Positions 1 through 6,424 of a stretch of 8,093 nt of DNA are shown in pieces. The translations under genes and the position numbers were made by a program. Numbering within the stretch: the first letter of the stretch is position 1; each line of letters opens with the position of its first letter. Source of the DNA: Actinomycetota bacterium (GTDB lineage Bacteria; Actinomycetota; Acidimicrobiia; IMCC26256; PALSA-610); the NCBI GenBank assembly GCA_030839105.1, contig JAUZEI010000253.1, positions 1-8,093 on the forward strand. Reading direction: 5' to 3'. A model generated the notes under the pieces. That model worked only from the letters and a program-made list of their open reading frames with translations, had not been told where the DNA came from and searched no databases.

Positions 1-569
1 GCGTAGAGCGCGAGCGTCGCGAAGAACGTCTCGGTGATGTCGAGGAGGGCTTGCCGGCTCGTGACGACGTGATACGGCATGAGAGCCAGAATCGCGGCGG
101 TTGCGAGCCCCGCCCGACGCCCGTACAGCGCCCGACCGAGTGAGTAACCGAGCACCACCGTCGCCAGTCCGAACGCAACGGCAAGAAGACGGCCGATGAA
201 GTCGCTGACCTCGAAGCGGTAGAGGACCGACAGCAGGGCCTGGAACAAGAGCGGGTGCGCGCGATAGATGGGAAAGAACGGCGTGAGCTCCTTCACCTTC
301 GCGATGGACGCCGCCTGTCCGGCGTACACCGCCTCGTCGCTGTTGAACCCGACGCGATCGAGCCCGTACAGGCGCAGGAACGTCGCCATCCCCACGATCA
401 GCGTCAAGAGCGCGCCGATCGTCACTCGCATCTGATTGACATTCCGCCGCACCAAACCGGGCCGCGGTGTCTCGATGCCGTCAGTGACGATCGGTTCTGC
501 CGGCGGGTCGGCGACGTGCAGAGTGGGCGGATCGTCCACCACGACGGCGCGCGGCCTCGACATGCTCAT
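1..569 (-). CDS. GT39/PMT_2-type membrane glycosyltransferase, N-terminal part (3' end outside window)
   Basis: The visible 189 residues look like the start of a GT-C fold, polyprenyl-phosphate-sugar-dependent glycosyltransferase (ArnT/PMT family, usually about 450-600 aa). A hydrophilic N-terminus of about 47 residues precedes a first membrane helix (about 48-66). Then come RLYGLD and FNSDEAVYAGQ (about 75-85), whose acidic pair D78-E79 matches the first-loop acidic motif of the family. Further hydrophobic helices start near 127 and 153, and SRQALLDITE (171-180) is also family-like. Such enzymes move a sugar from a lipid carrier to a glycan, lipid or protein on the outer face. The gene begins 57 bases after the GT2-kinase gene and is probably co-transcribed with it. 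I chose ATG at 569: an in-frame GTG at 626 overlaps the previous stop by one base, but its codons lose the GC-rich third positions. M47, just before the first helix, is another possible start. No clear Shine-Dalgarno sequence is seen. The acceptor is unknown. Confidence 0.82.
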   Translation of the reverse strand, partial: MSMSRPRAVVVDDPPTLHVADPPAEPIVTDGIETPRPGLVRRNVNQMRVTIGALLTLIVGMATFLRLYGLDRVGFNSDEAVYAGQAASIAKVKELTPFFPIYRAHPLLFQALLSVLYRFEVSDFIGRLLAVAFGLATVVLGYSLGRALYGRRAGLATAAILALMPYHVVTSRQALLDITETFFATLALY

Positions 570-583
570 TTGACTACGTCGAT

Positions 584-606
584 CGATGCGCGCTCGAGCG
601 CGATCG
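584..606. repeat. Near-perfect inverted repeat between GT2-kinase and GT39 genes
   Basis: A perfect 14-base palindrome, CGCGCTCGAGCGCG (589-602), is extended on both sides by CGAT/ATCG (584-587 and 603-606) with one unpaired base at 588. It lies between the stop of the GT2-kinase gene and the GT39 start. There is no loop and no T-run, so it is a poor intrinsic terminator. A protein-binding site or a chance result of high GC are both possible. Confidence 0.35.
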
Positions 607-625
607 TGCCGCGTAACACCCGCCA

Positions 626-2650
626 CTAGTCACTGAGGTCGCTGATCGCATCCGTGCTCGTCGGGAATGCGACCGGCGGAGCGGACGGAACCGCCTGGCC
701 GGAGGACGCCGAAGCGTCTCGCATCTCCACGATCAACTCGATCAGCCCGGGAATGCGGCTCGCCCAGTCGTAGGACCGACTCGGAATCATCGCCGTGGAC
801 GCGTTTTCGAGCGCTCCGGCAATGATCTGTCGTTCGATCTCACGAAGGTTCTCGGGCGCGCCGGTCAGCAGGAAGTTCTCGATCGTGTGGTACGGCGGGA
901 ACCCGTAGGCGTCCTCCGTGTTCGCCAGCACGATGTCGAGAGTCGTCTCCGGGTCGAGCCACTCGAGGTTCTCGTCGCTCCGATGAATGATGAAGACACC
1001 GTTCACCTTCGCGGTGGTGGCGATCTGAACGCCCGGGACAAGACGCTGAACCGGATACTTGGGCGGCGGGATCAGCAGCTGTGCGAGAGCGTTGATCGAC
1101 GCGGCCGGCAGCCTGAGCTTCGAGAGAACGAACGCGAAGCGCCGACCGCTGCGCGAGTGCAGACGACTCTGGACGGGCAGTGTTGCGCGTTCCCGCCACG
1201 TGAGCCGGTGCCGCTTCACCGCCTGGAGAGTGTGACTGCTGATCGTCAACGGCTTCGGATACGGGCGGACGTCGCCGCTCGACGACACCAGCGTGAGATC
1301 GTCGGAGACGAACTCGTACGGGAAATCGTCGAGAAGCTTCAACATCGTCGTCGTCTTGCCGGTATCGGTGCGCGCCGTGATGAGGTACGCGTCGTCACCT
1401 TGAACGATGCACGCTCCATGCACGAGGGCGTAGCCCCGCCGCACGAATTCCCAGCGGAGGATCGGCTCGACGAGGTTCGTGTAGAGCACGTGCGGAGAGT
1501 GTGCGAGAAGCGGGGTAGCGAGGACGCTCACCCGCTCGCGGATCGCGATGTCGGCACCGAAGCCGAAGTTCCCGATCTCCTCATACCGCATCGACACATG
1601 GAACGGATTGTCGACTTCCGGTTGCGGCAGATTCGCATGCGGGGGCAGGGCGCCGATCCGCACGGAGATGTCGGCCTCCCCGGACAGCGAGTTGACCCGG
1701 AACGCCTCGAGCTCGGGGAGCTTGCCCTCCGACTCGACCCGGACGATGCCGTGGATGTCGTAGCGGTGCGTCGTAGTCGCAACGCGCGAGCGCGTCGGTC
1801 GAAGGGTGTCACTCCGCAGCCGGCCGAGGTGAGCGACGTAGCTCATGCCCACCCGTGCTCCGGCCTTGCTCTTGCCGCCGTGACGATCGCCGAACGAATA
1901 CCCGACCTCGGCAACCCGCAGACCGTCCGTACGGACAGCCAGCTCCAGCAGGATCTTGAATCCGCTGGGCTTCAGCACCTCGGGGTCGACCGCCTTCTTT
2001 TCGACGATGAAGAACCCGCTCATCGGGTCCGTCATCCCCCGCAGCCGCCGCGGAAAGAGCATCCGCGCCGTCGCGGCGGCGCCCCGCGATGCGAGGACCC
2101 GCGACCTCGGCGAGAGGCCGGCCGCACTGCCGTTGACGCAGTAGCGACTGGCGACCACCAGATTTACCTTCTTGGCTTTCGCCGTCGCGAGGAGCGACGC
2201 CACGAGCTCGGGCGGGTGTTGGAGATCCGCGTCCATGACGCAGACCCACGGTGCCCGCGCTACCCGCATGCCCTCGACGACCGCACCGCCGAGTCCACCG
2301 CGACGCGTGCCGTCGGGTCGGTGGAGCATCCGGATCGTGATCGTCTGCGCAAGATCCTCGATGAGCTCATCGATGATCTTGGGCGTGTCGTCGTCGCTGT
2401 CGTCGACGAAAATCACCTCGGTCGGCACACCATGCTGCGCCGCGACCAGTCGAGCGACGAGCGGCCGCACGTTGATGCCTTCGTTCCTCGTCGGAACGAT
2501 CACACAGACGTGCGGAATCTCGACAGAACTTGACGGCCCGTCATCGGGTGACCACGCATAGCGCGATTCGCGCGTCTCGTGGTCGACCGGTGACAAAACT
2601 GTTAATGAATCGGCGCCGTTAGCGCGCGCCTGAAGAAACCACTTGGACAA
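626..2650 (-). CDS. GT2 glycosyltransferase (DPM1-type) fused to HPr-kinase/PEPCK-like kinase domain
   Basis: This is a two-domain protein of 674 aa. Residues about 45-285 form a cytosolic GT2 domain of the dolichol/polyprenyl-phosphate sugar synthase type: VIVPTRNE (50-57), FVDDSDDDT (81-89), catalytic DxD in DADLQHPPE (D140, D142) and DPMSGFF (208-214). There are no C-terminal membrane helices. Residues about 300-660 match HPr-kinase/PEPCK-like proteins: HGACIV (from H411), a P-loop ARTDTGKTT (426-434, K432) in which Ala replaces the usual first Gly, then FVSDDLTLV (D450-D451) at the HprK spacing, then PYPKPLTI. The GT2 half should load a sugar on a polyprenyl phosphate; the substrate of the kinase half is unknown. 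The start is TTG at 2650, placed by AGGAGG seven bases upstream and a promoter whose transcript begins near 2703. The longest open frame begins at GTG 2695, only about 8 bases into that transcript. The domain calls are strong; the joint function is open. Confidence 0.85.
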   Translation of the reverse strand: MSKWFLQARANGADSLTVLSPVDHETRESRYAWSPDDGPSSSVEIPHVCVIVPTRNEGINVRPLVARLVAAQHGVPTEVIFVDDSDDDTPKIIDELIEDLAQTITIRMLHRPDGTRRGGLGGAVVEGMRVARAPWVCVMDADLQHPPELVASLLATAKAKKVNLVVASRYCVNGSAAGLSPRSRVLASRGAAATARMLFPRRLRGMTDPMSGFFIVEKKAVDPEVLKPSGFKILLELAVRTDGLRVAEVGYSFGDRHGGKSKAGARVGMSYVAHLGRLRSDTLRPTRSRVATTTHRYDIHGIVRVESEGKLPELEAFRVNSLSGEADISVRIGALPPHANLPQPEVDNPFHVSMRYEEIGNFGFGADIAIRERVSVLATPLLAHSPHVLYTNLVEPILRWEFVRRGYALVHGACIVQGDDAYLITARTDTGKTTTMLKLLDDFPYEFVSDDLTLVSSSGDVRPYPKPLTISSHTLQAVKRHRLTWRERATLPVQSRLHSRSGRRFAFVLSKLRLPAASINALAQLLIPPPKYPVQRLVPGVQIATTAKVNGVFIIHRSDENLEWLDPETTLDIVLANTEDAYGFPPYHTIENFLLTGAPENLREIERQIIAGALENASTAMIPSRSYDWASRIPGLIELIVEMRDASASSGQAVPSAPPVAFPTSTDAISDLSD

Positions 2651-2657
2651 AGCCAGG

Positions 2658-2663
2658 CCTCCT
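2658..2663 (-). promoter_or_regulatory. Ribosome binding site that decides the GT2-kinase start
   Basis: On the minus strand the sequence reads AGGAGG, followed by seven bases and then TTG (2650-2648). This is a full anti-16S match at good spacing. The longer start (GTG at 2695) has only GGGAG three bases away. The site lies inside the longest open frame, so the frame's first 15 codons are probably untranslated leader. Confidence 0.7.
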
Positions 2664-2709
2664 AGAACCCCGCGCCCTGCGACGCGCCCACCCACTGACT
2701 CCCACCGGC

Positions 2710-2738
2710 AAGGTAGGGGAACGTTCTACTCCTGTCAA
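2710..2738 (-). promoter_or_regulatory. Housekeeping (SigA/sigma70-type) promoter of the GT2-kinase gene
   Basis: On the minus strand, TTGACA (2738-2733) is a perfect -35 box. It is followed by exactly 17 bases and then TACCTT (2715-2710), which fits the actinobacterial TANNNT -10 consensus. Transcription would start near 2703, giving a leader of about 53 bases to the TTG start. This is the best promoter in the window and implies that the GT2-kinase and GT39 genes form their own transcript, separate from the genes upstream. Confidence 0.7.
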
Positions 2739-2740
2739 AG

Positions 2741-2756
2741 CGTTGGCCACTCAACG
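2741..2756. promoter_or_regulatory. Inverted repeat next to the -35 box, candidate operator
   Basis: CGTTG and CAACG are inverted arms separated by six bases (GCCACT). They lie two bases upstream of the -35 box of the GT2-kinase promoter. That position would suit an activator or repressor. Five-base arms can arise by chance and no regulator is visible in the window. Confidence 0.3.
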
Positions 2757-2824
2757 TGCACTTTTCAGTCCCGAGAATTCGTCTTTTTGCGAACGGACAG
2801 AACATATGCGAATACAACGACCCT

Positions 2825-2864
2825 CATTGACGGCCGTGTCAGCTTCCGGAAACGGCTGACAATG
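2825..2864. repeat. Nested inverted repeats, candidate operator or stem-loop
   Basis: Perfect seven-base arms TGTCAGC (2837-2843) and GCTGACA (2855-2861) enclose 11 bases that include TTCCGGAA. A second, alternative pairing joins CATTGACGGCCG (2825-2836) to CGGCTGACAATG (2853-2864) at 10 of 12 positions. The two pairings compete for the same bases. The repeat lies roughly 100 bases upstream of the GT2-kinase promoter. No T-run follows on either strand, so a DNA-binding site fits better than an intrinsic terminator. Confidence 0.45.
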
Positions 2865-2998
2865 CGTCCGCGCACCGCTCGAGTCGCGCGCCGCGTGGTC
2901 GCGCTTTTGGTCACGGGGCGCGGTGGTGCGACTCGGTAGCGCGACTTCGATACGGCGCTAGCGCGCTGTGCGCTCGCGCCGCGCCGGTGCGGGTGTGT

Positions 2999-3020
2999 CG
3001 ATCGCCGGCGACCGGTATCG
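2999..3020 (-). terminator. Possible U-less hairpin terminator after the DUF6197-like gene
   Basis: Two bases after the stop codon the sequence can fold with outer arms CGAT/ATCG and inner arms CCGG/CCGG around a three-base loop, with a small asymmetric internal loop. There is no T-run, so termination would have to be of the U-less type reported in actinobacteria, or the hairpin may only protect the 3' end. Confidence 0.3.
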
Positions 3021-3022
3021 GG

Positions 3023-3400
3023 TCAGTCTTCGGGGAAGGCGACTGAAGCTTCGAAGAGAAGCTGCAGAACTTCATCCAATGTTCGCGACGGCTCGTCCGA
3101 CCAGGCCGCAAGGTTGCGTACGCCGACGATGTCGCGCAGATGGGAGCCGACTCGACCGGCGCGGGCGAGTTTCGCGGCCGTCGTTCCGGTGACCGCGTCC
3201 CCGACGCCTACCGCGGCATCGATCGCGGCGACGAGGCACATCGCGTCGCCCTTCCGGTGCACGCCCTTCACCCAGCCTCGGTCACGAAGTTGGACGACAA
3301 CGTCGTCGTAGACGGTCCAGGCGGCGTCGGGCCGAGGACGAGACTCGGGCGAGATCCGGGTGACCTTGCCCGAACCGGCAGGGTCGTGGTTTGGAGTCAT
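3023..3400 (-). CDS. DUF6197-like small protein
   Basis: The protein has 125 aa, is soluble, and has no signal peptide or membrane helix. From about residue 27 it follows the DUF6197 pattern common in actinobacteria: VQLRDRGWVKG (36-46), a MCLVAAID core (54-61, usually CLLGAL-like) and a C-terminal AAWSDEPSRTLDEVLQLL (99-116, usually WND..RT.eeV). The family has no established function. I chose ATG at 3400 because GGGAG lies eight bases upstream. The upstream extension to ATG 3571 loses the GC-rich third positions (about half GC) that the gene shows after 3400, and it encodes a composition unlike the family. The gene sits between GtrA and the GT2-kinase with gaps of more than 200 and 370 bases, so it is probably an independent transcript with no evident link to glycan synthesis. 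The family assignment is from memory of the pattern. Confidence 0.7.
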   Translation of the reverse strand: MTPNHDPAGSGKVTRISPESRPRPDAAWTVYDDVVVQLRDRGWVKGVHRKGDAMCLVAAIDAAVGVGDAVTGTTAAKLARAGRVGSHLRDIVGVRNLAAWSDEPSRTLDEVLQLLFEASVAFPED

Positions 3401-3430
3401 CGAGTCTGCTCCCGGAGTCAGAGGTTCCGA

Positions 3431-3446
3431 AACACGTTCACGTGTT
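3431..3446. promoter_or_regulatory. Perfect 7-2-7 inverted repeat upstream of the DUF6197-like gene
   Basis: AACACGT and ACGTGTT flank a two-base centre, 31-46 bases upstream of the ATG at 3400. That is where an operator overlapping a promoter would lie. A weak promoter may overlap it: TTGGAA, 17 bases, GAACCT on the minus strand. The -10 fit is poor, so I do not call a promoter here. Confidence 0.4.
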
Positions 3447-3602
3447 CCAATCGACCACCGCCGAGACGAGTTAACCCGCTGAACCTTACCCACTCCTGTG
3501 GTTTTCGACGCGAGTTGCGCCTGTGTGAATATGCCGTGAAGCGAGGTCGACTTTCTTCGCACTTCGCCCATCCTTACCCGCCTCCCCCTCGGCCTCGCGG
3601 AT

Positions 3603-3652
3603 AGGCCTCGAGCGGGGTCCGGACTGCCGGAAGGCTCTTCAGGCCTCGAGCG
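3603..3652. repeat. Short direct repeat at the end of the GtrA gene
   Basis: AGGCCTCGAGCG occurs at 3603-3614 and again at 3641-3652, 38 bases apart (14 of 15 bases match if extended). The second copy overlaps the last codons and stop of the GtrA-like gene; the first lies in the gap after it. A small slippage duplication is possible, as is chance. Confidence 0.4.
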
Positions 3653-4151
3653 AGGGCGGTTGGACGTCTCGGGCCGGGGCCCAGATGCGGTCGGCGAGAG
3701 CGAAGCGCGCCAAGACGACGAGTATCAGCGTGAAGAGGTTGCTGATGAGGTAGTTGATGCCGAGGACACTGGTGCACACAACCAGCAGCGGGAGCGTCGC
3801 AAAGTTCGCGATGTTGTTCACGACCATCAACATCAGCCACCGGTGCCAACGCCGATGCCGGTGTGAGGTGTTCTTGAACACCCATATCTCGAGCAGGATG
3901 AAATTCCACAACGTCGAGCAGGGCGTCGCGAGTAACGCGCCGACCACGTAATTCACGTGGAAGGCGCCGACGAAGAGCGCCAGTGCGGCCTCGTTCACGA
4001 TGATGCCGGACGCGCCGACGATCGAGAACCGTACGAAGCGAAAGAATCGCACGCGGCGCGACGAGCGATCGACGGGCGCGGCGGCGAGCGGCGCCGGGTC
4101 GACCTCGTCCTGAATTCCCACCAACGCAACCTGCTCGCGTCTGCGGCCCAT
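3639..4151 (-). CDS. GtrA-family membrane protein
   Basis: The protein has 170 aa with a basic cytosolic N-terminus of about 40 residues and four predicted membrane helices (about 41-63, 68-92, 105-127, 129-151). RFVRFSIVGASGIIVNEAAL (39-58) matches the family's first-helix pattern (FxxVGxxGxxVN). NFILLEIWVFKN (83-94) matches the NFxxxRxWVF motif. GtrA-like proteins are thought to help polyprenyl-phosphate-linked sugars cross the membrane or to assist partner GT2/GT-C enzymes, as in O-antigen glucosylation and arabinogalactan assembly. A GT2 and a GT39 lie downstream, which supports that role here. I chose ATG at 4151 because AGAGGA lies five bases upstream. ATG 4175 and GTG 4223 are longer alternatives with weaker sites. 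The direct repeat at 3641-3652 covers its last codons. Confidence 0.82.
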   Translation of the reverse strand: MGRRREQVALVGIQDEVDPAPLAAAPVDRSSRRVRFFRFVRFSIVGASGIIVNEAALALFVGAFHVNYVVGALLATPCSTLWNFILLEIWVFKNTSHRHRRWHRWLMLMVVNNIANFATLPLLVVCTSVLGINYLISNLFTLILVVLARFALADRIWAPARDVQPPSLEA

Positions 4152-4156
4152 CCGGT

Positions 4157-4162
4157 TCCTCT
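4157..4162 (-). promoter_or_regulatory. Ribosome binding site favouring the short GtrA start
   Basis: AGAGGA on the minus strand is five bases before ATG 4151. The longer starts at 4175 and 4223 are preceded by GC-rich sequence without a purine-rich site. Confidence 0.45.
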
Positions 4163-4333
4163 GCCTCGTTTGCATCGGCGCGCTCGAGGACCCGCTCGTC
4201 AACGCGGGCGCTGCACGCGGCACGCGCGCCCGTCGCTCGAGGATCCAATGACCCGACTCCGCGACCGCGACGATAGATACTTCGACGGCCGGCGGCGAAT
4301 CACGGCGTCTGTTACGACCCGCGCATGGGTGCG

Positions 4334-6370
4334 TTAGACGTATTGGAGCCGTTCGCGGAAGACAAACCCTTTGCCGTCCACGCGAACTCGGCCCCGATTG
4401 TCGAGGACTTCGAACGTCGCCACGCCCTGCGGACCGTCGATGCTCACCCGTCCGACGGACGAAGCATCGTTCATCGCAGCTTCACCTTCCGAGCGGAGAG
4501 CCTCGGGGCGACTCGGGAAACCCGGACCGATCGTCGCCTCGGCCGCGACATCGACGAGGGTGCCGCGGGCATAGGCGGGCTCGGGGAACTCGGCCATCGG
4601 CGCGGCCACCCACTCCGCGACCTTCGCGCCGAACCGGGCCCAGCATGCGTGGTGGTAGTCACCACTGACGAACCGCACATGTCGGGCGGGCGACGTCTGA
4701 CACGCATGGATGACCTCGGCGCGCTCGGTCGCGTAAGGCGCCCAGTCGCTACCCGTCACGTGGCCGAACGAGGTCTGCGAGGCGACGATCACCAGCTTGG
4801 CCGTCGTCGTCGCGAGCTGGCGGAGAAGCCATGCCTTCTGCTTCGGACCCAGCACCGTTTTGGCAGGTCCGTCCGGCGAGGTGAGGGGTGAACGAAATGC
4901 GATCCCCTCCGTCCACAGCAGGAGAACCCGACCGCGGTCGAGGAGGGCGCTCCCGTAGCGACCGACCCCATCGGTGGCCGGGTCGTTGCTCTGCCACTGC
5001 TCGAAAGCCTGGCTGGCGAGTGGATTGCAGGTGGTCGCGTCGCAATCGTTGCCCCCCATGTCGTGATCGGACGCGAGGTAGATCCACGGCGTGCGGTGCA
5101 ACCTCGCCAACTGCTCTTCGAAGAGCATGTCGCTCCATATCGCGTGGTAGCCCGCGACGGTCTGCTGGTAGGCGTTGCTGTCGGGATAGCAGTAGTCGCC
5201 GAGGTGCACGAAGAAGTCGGGGGCGAGTCGCGCGGCGACTCCGACCGCCGTGTCGCCGAACGGCGTCTGGACTGCGTTGTTGCACGAGCCGAAACAAAAG
5301 CTGAACGCCGGCGGGAGGCGGACGGGGTCGAGTCGGGCGGGCCGTGCGAGCTCGACCGGCGCTCCCGGATTCGCCCACGGCAGCCGCTGTTCGCTCACCG
5401 CAAACGCGTCGAGGTGGATCTCGAACGTCGAACGGACGTGTGTGAGGTTGTTGCCGAGAGCGACCGCGTCTTTCACGGCCCCCGCGAGCAGCGGATTCGA
5501 ACCGCGGCCGACCAGGTGCTCCCGTTGCCCGTCGAACGACCAGAGCTCCACGGTCCCGTCCGGAAGTACCCCCAGCTGCACCTGGCTCCACTTGCCGACC
5601 GGCACGTCCTGCACGCTCTTGGGAACGCTGTCGAGCGAAACTCCGTGACCGGCCGACCAAACGAGCCGCTCCTGATCGCCGGTCTTGGACGACCGCACGC
5701 GTAGTAGATGAACGCGTGTGCCGGGTTTGCCCCATTGCATCGGCCTCACCGCGAGCCGAACCCAACAGGTCGCGAGGGATTGTTGGCGGTGATCCTTCGA
5801 TGCCACTGCCGAGATCGGCGAGGTCCCGCGCATGATCAGACCTTTGCCGGATCCCAGGGCCGCCGCCGACGACACCGACAACGTCGTTCCACTGCGCGCT
5901 TTCGTCGTGAGGGCGATCGCACCGTCGTCCTCGTGATCGAATCGCCGGGCGCGCACGGCACCCAGAGGAAGCACCTCGAAGCGCGACGGCGCGCTCCATA
6001 CCGAATCGACGTGCGTGACGGCTCGTACCCGCCACGTGTTCACCCCTTCGACGAAACCGGTGGCGCCATCGCCGTACGCCAGTTCGGTTGCACGTTCGCT
6101 CAGACCGCTCACCACGACGACGCCGTTGAGCTCGACGTCATACCGAGCCGCGCTTTTCGCAGGGGACCAACGCAACGGAAGGCGCGTCGTGCTGCCGACC
6201 TCGACCAGATCGGGAACGGCCACAAGCGCGACGCCGCGCGAACCGGATCCCGAACCGGAACAGCTCGCCAGGGCGGTTGCCGCCCCGGCCATCGCAGCTC
6301 CCGCGAGCAGCGTCCGCCGGGAGATCGGGACCGTATGCGGCCAGGAATGGTCAGCCGGGGTCTCAGCCAC
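4334..6370 (-). CDS. PhoD-type metallophosphatase lipoprotein with FnIII-like and LamG-like domains
   Basis: This 678-aa protein carries a twin-arginine signal (SRRTLLAG, 17-24) that ends in a lipobox LASC (C37), so it should be exported folded and lipid-anchored. A Gly/Ser stretch follows, then an FnIII-like beta domain (about 45-135), a LamG-like jelly-roll region (about 140-325) and a PhoD phosphatase domain (about 350-675). PhoD metal-site residues are recognisable: FGSC (C363), HLGDYCY (D392, Y395), SDHDMGGND (434-442) and SGDYHH (D571, H573). Known PhoD enzymes are phosphodiesterases/phosphatases with an Fe-Ca centre that act on phosphate esters and teichoic acids; the substrate here is unknown. 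The front domains suggest binding to a polymer or the wall. The start is GTG 6370, with an in-frame stop just upstream and no clear ribosome binding site. A neighbouring gene codes for a GH99-like lipoprotein. Confidence 0.85.
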   Translation of the reverse strand: MAETPADHSWPHTVPISRRTLLAGAAMAGAATALASCSGSGSGSRGVALVAVPDLVEVGSTTRLPLRWSPAKSAARYDVELNGVVVVSGLSERATELAYGDGATGFVEGVNTWRVRAVTHVDSVWSAPSRFEVLPLGAVRARRFDHEDDGAIALTTKARSGTTLSVSSAAALGSGKGLIMRGTSPISAVASKDHRQQSLATCWVRLAVRPMQWGKPGTRVHLLRVRSSKTGDQERLVWSAGHGVSLDSVPKSVQDVPVGKWSQVQLGVLPDGTVELWSFDGQREHLVGRGSNPLLAGAVKDAVALGNNLTHVRSTFEIHLDAFAVSEQRLPWANPGAPVELARPARLDPVRLPPAFSFCFGSCNNAVQTPFGDTAVGVAARLAPDFFVHLGDYCYPDSNAYQQTVAGYHAIWSDMLFEEQLARLHRTPWIYLASDHDMGGNDCDATTCNPLASQAFEQWQSNDPATDGVGRYGSALLDRGRVLLLWTEGIAFRSPLTSPDGPAKTVLGPKQKAWLLRQLATTTAKLVIVASQTSFGHVTGSDWAPYATERAEVIHACQTSPARHVRFVSGDYHHACWARFGAKVAEWVAAPMAEFPEPAYARGTLVDVAAEATIGPGFPSRPEALRSEGEAAMNDASSVGRVSIDGPQGVATFEVLDNRGRVRVDGKGFVFRERLQYV

Positions 6371-6424
6371 CGCGTGTCACTTCGCCCCGATCACTGCTGA
6401 CGAGAGTCGCATGCATCCGAACAG

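Larger units (their letters stand above)
2651..3022. other. 372-base intergenic region with an AT-richer core
   Basis: I see no gene here on either strand. From right to left the region holds: a small hairpin after the DUF6197-like stop (2999-3020); a very GC-rich stretch with the 10-base palindrome GCGCTAGCGC (2955-2964); the nested inverted repeat at 2825-2864; an AT-richer core at about 2755-2830 that includes TTTTT and CATATG, with TGCGAA repeated at 2788 and 2807 (19 bases, about two helical turns); and then the operator-like repeat, promoter and ribosome binding site of the GT2-kinase gene. The plus-strand open frame across 2643-2939 has no recognisable protein features. Confidence 0.6.

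Noticed and set aside
567..628. GTG start at 626 for the GT39 gene, overlapping the previous stop by one base (possible translational coupling)
   Set aside because: The extra 19 codons lose the GC-rich third positions and encode an unusual Arg-rich stretch. It stays a weak alternative to ATG 569.
887..2533. A 548-residue plus-strand open frame opposite the GT2-kinase gene
   Set aside because: It is Arg/Asp/Glu-rich with no recognisable domain and mirrors a gene with strong motifs. Long antisense frames are common at this GC content.
3613..3632. TCCGG-CAGT-CCGGA-type hairpin after the GtrA stop as a terminator
   Set aside because: The stem is only five base pairs with no T-run; too weak to call.
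3574..4248. A 224-residue minus-strand frame over the GtrA-like gene
   Set aside because: It is Arg-rich and lacks membrane helices; the other frame gives a clear four-helix GtrA protein.
4749..6035. A 428-residue minus-strand frame inside the PhoD-type gene
   Set aside because: It is an Arg-rich product of another frame, whereas the PhoD frame has export signal, domains and metal-site residues.
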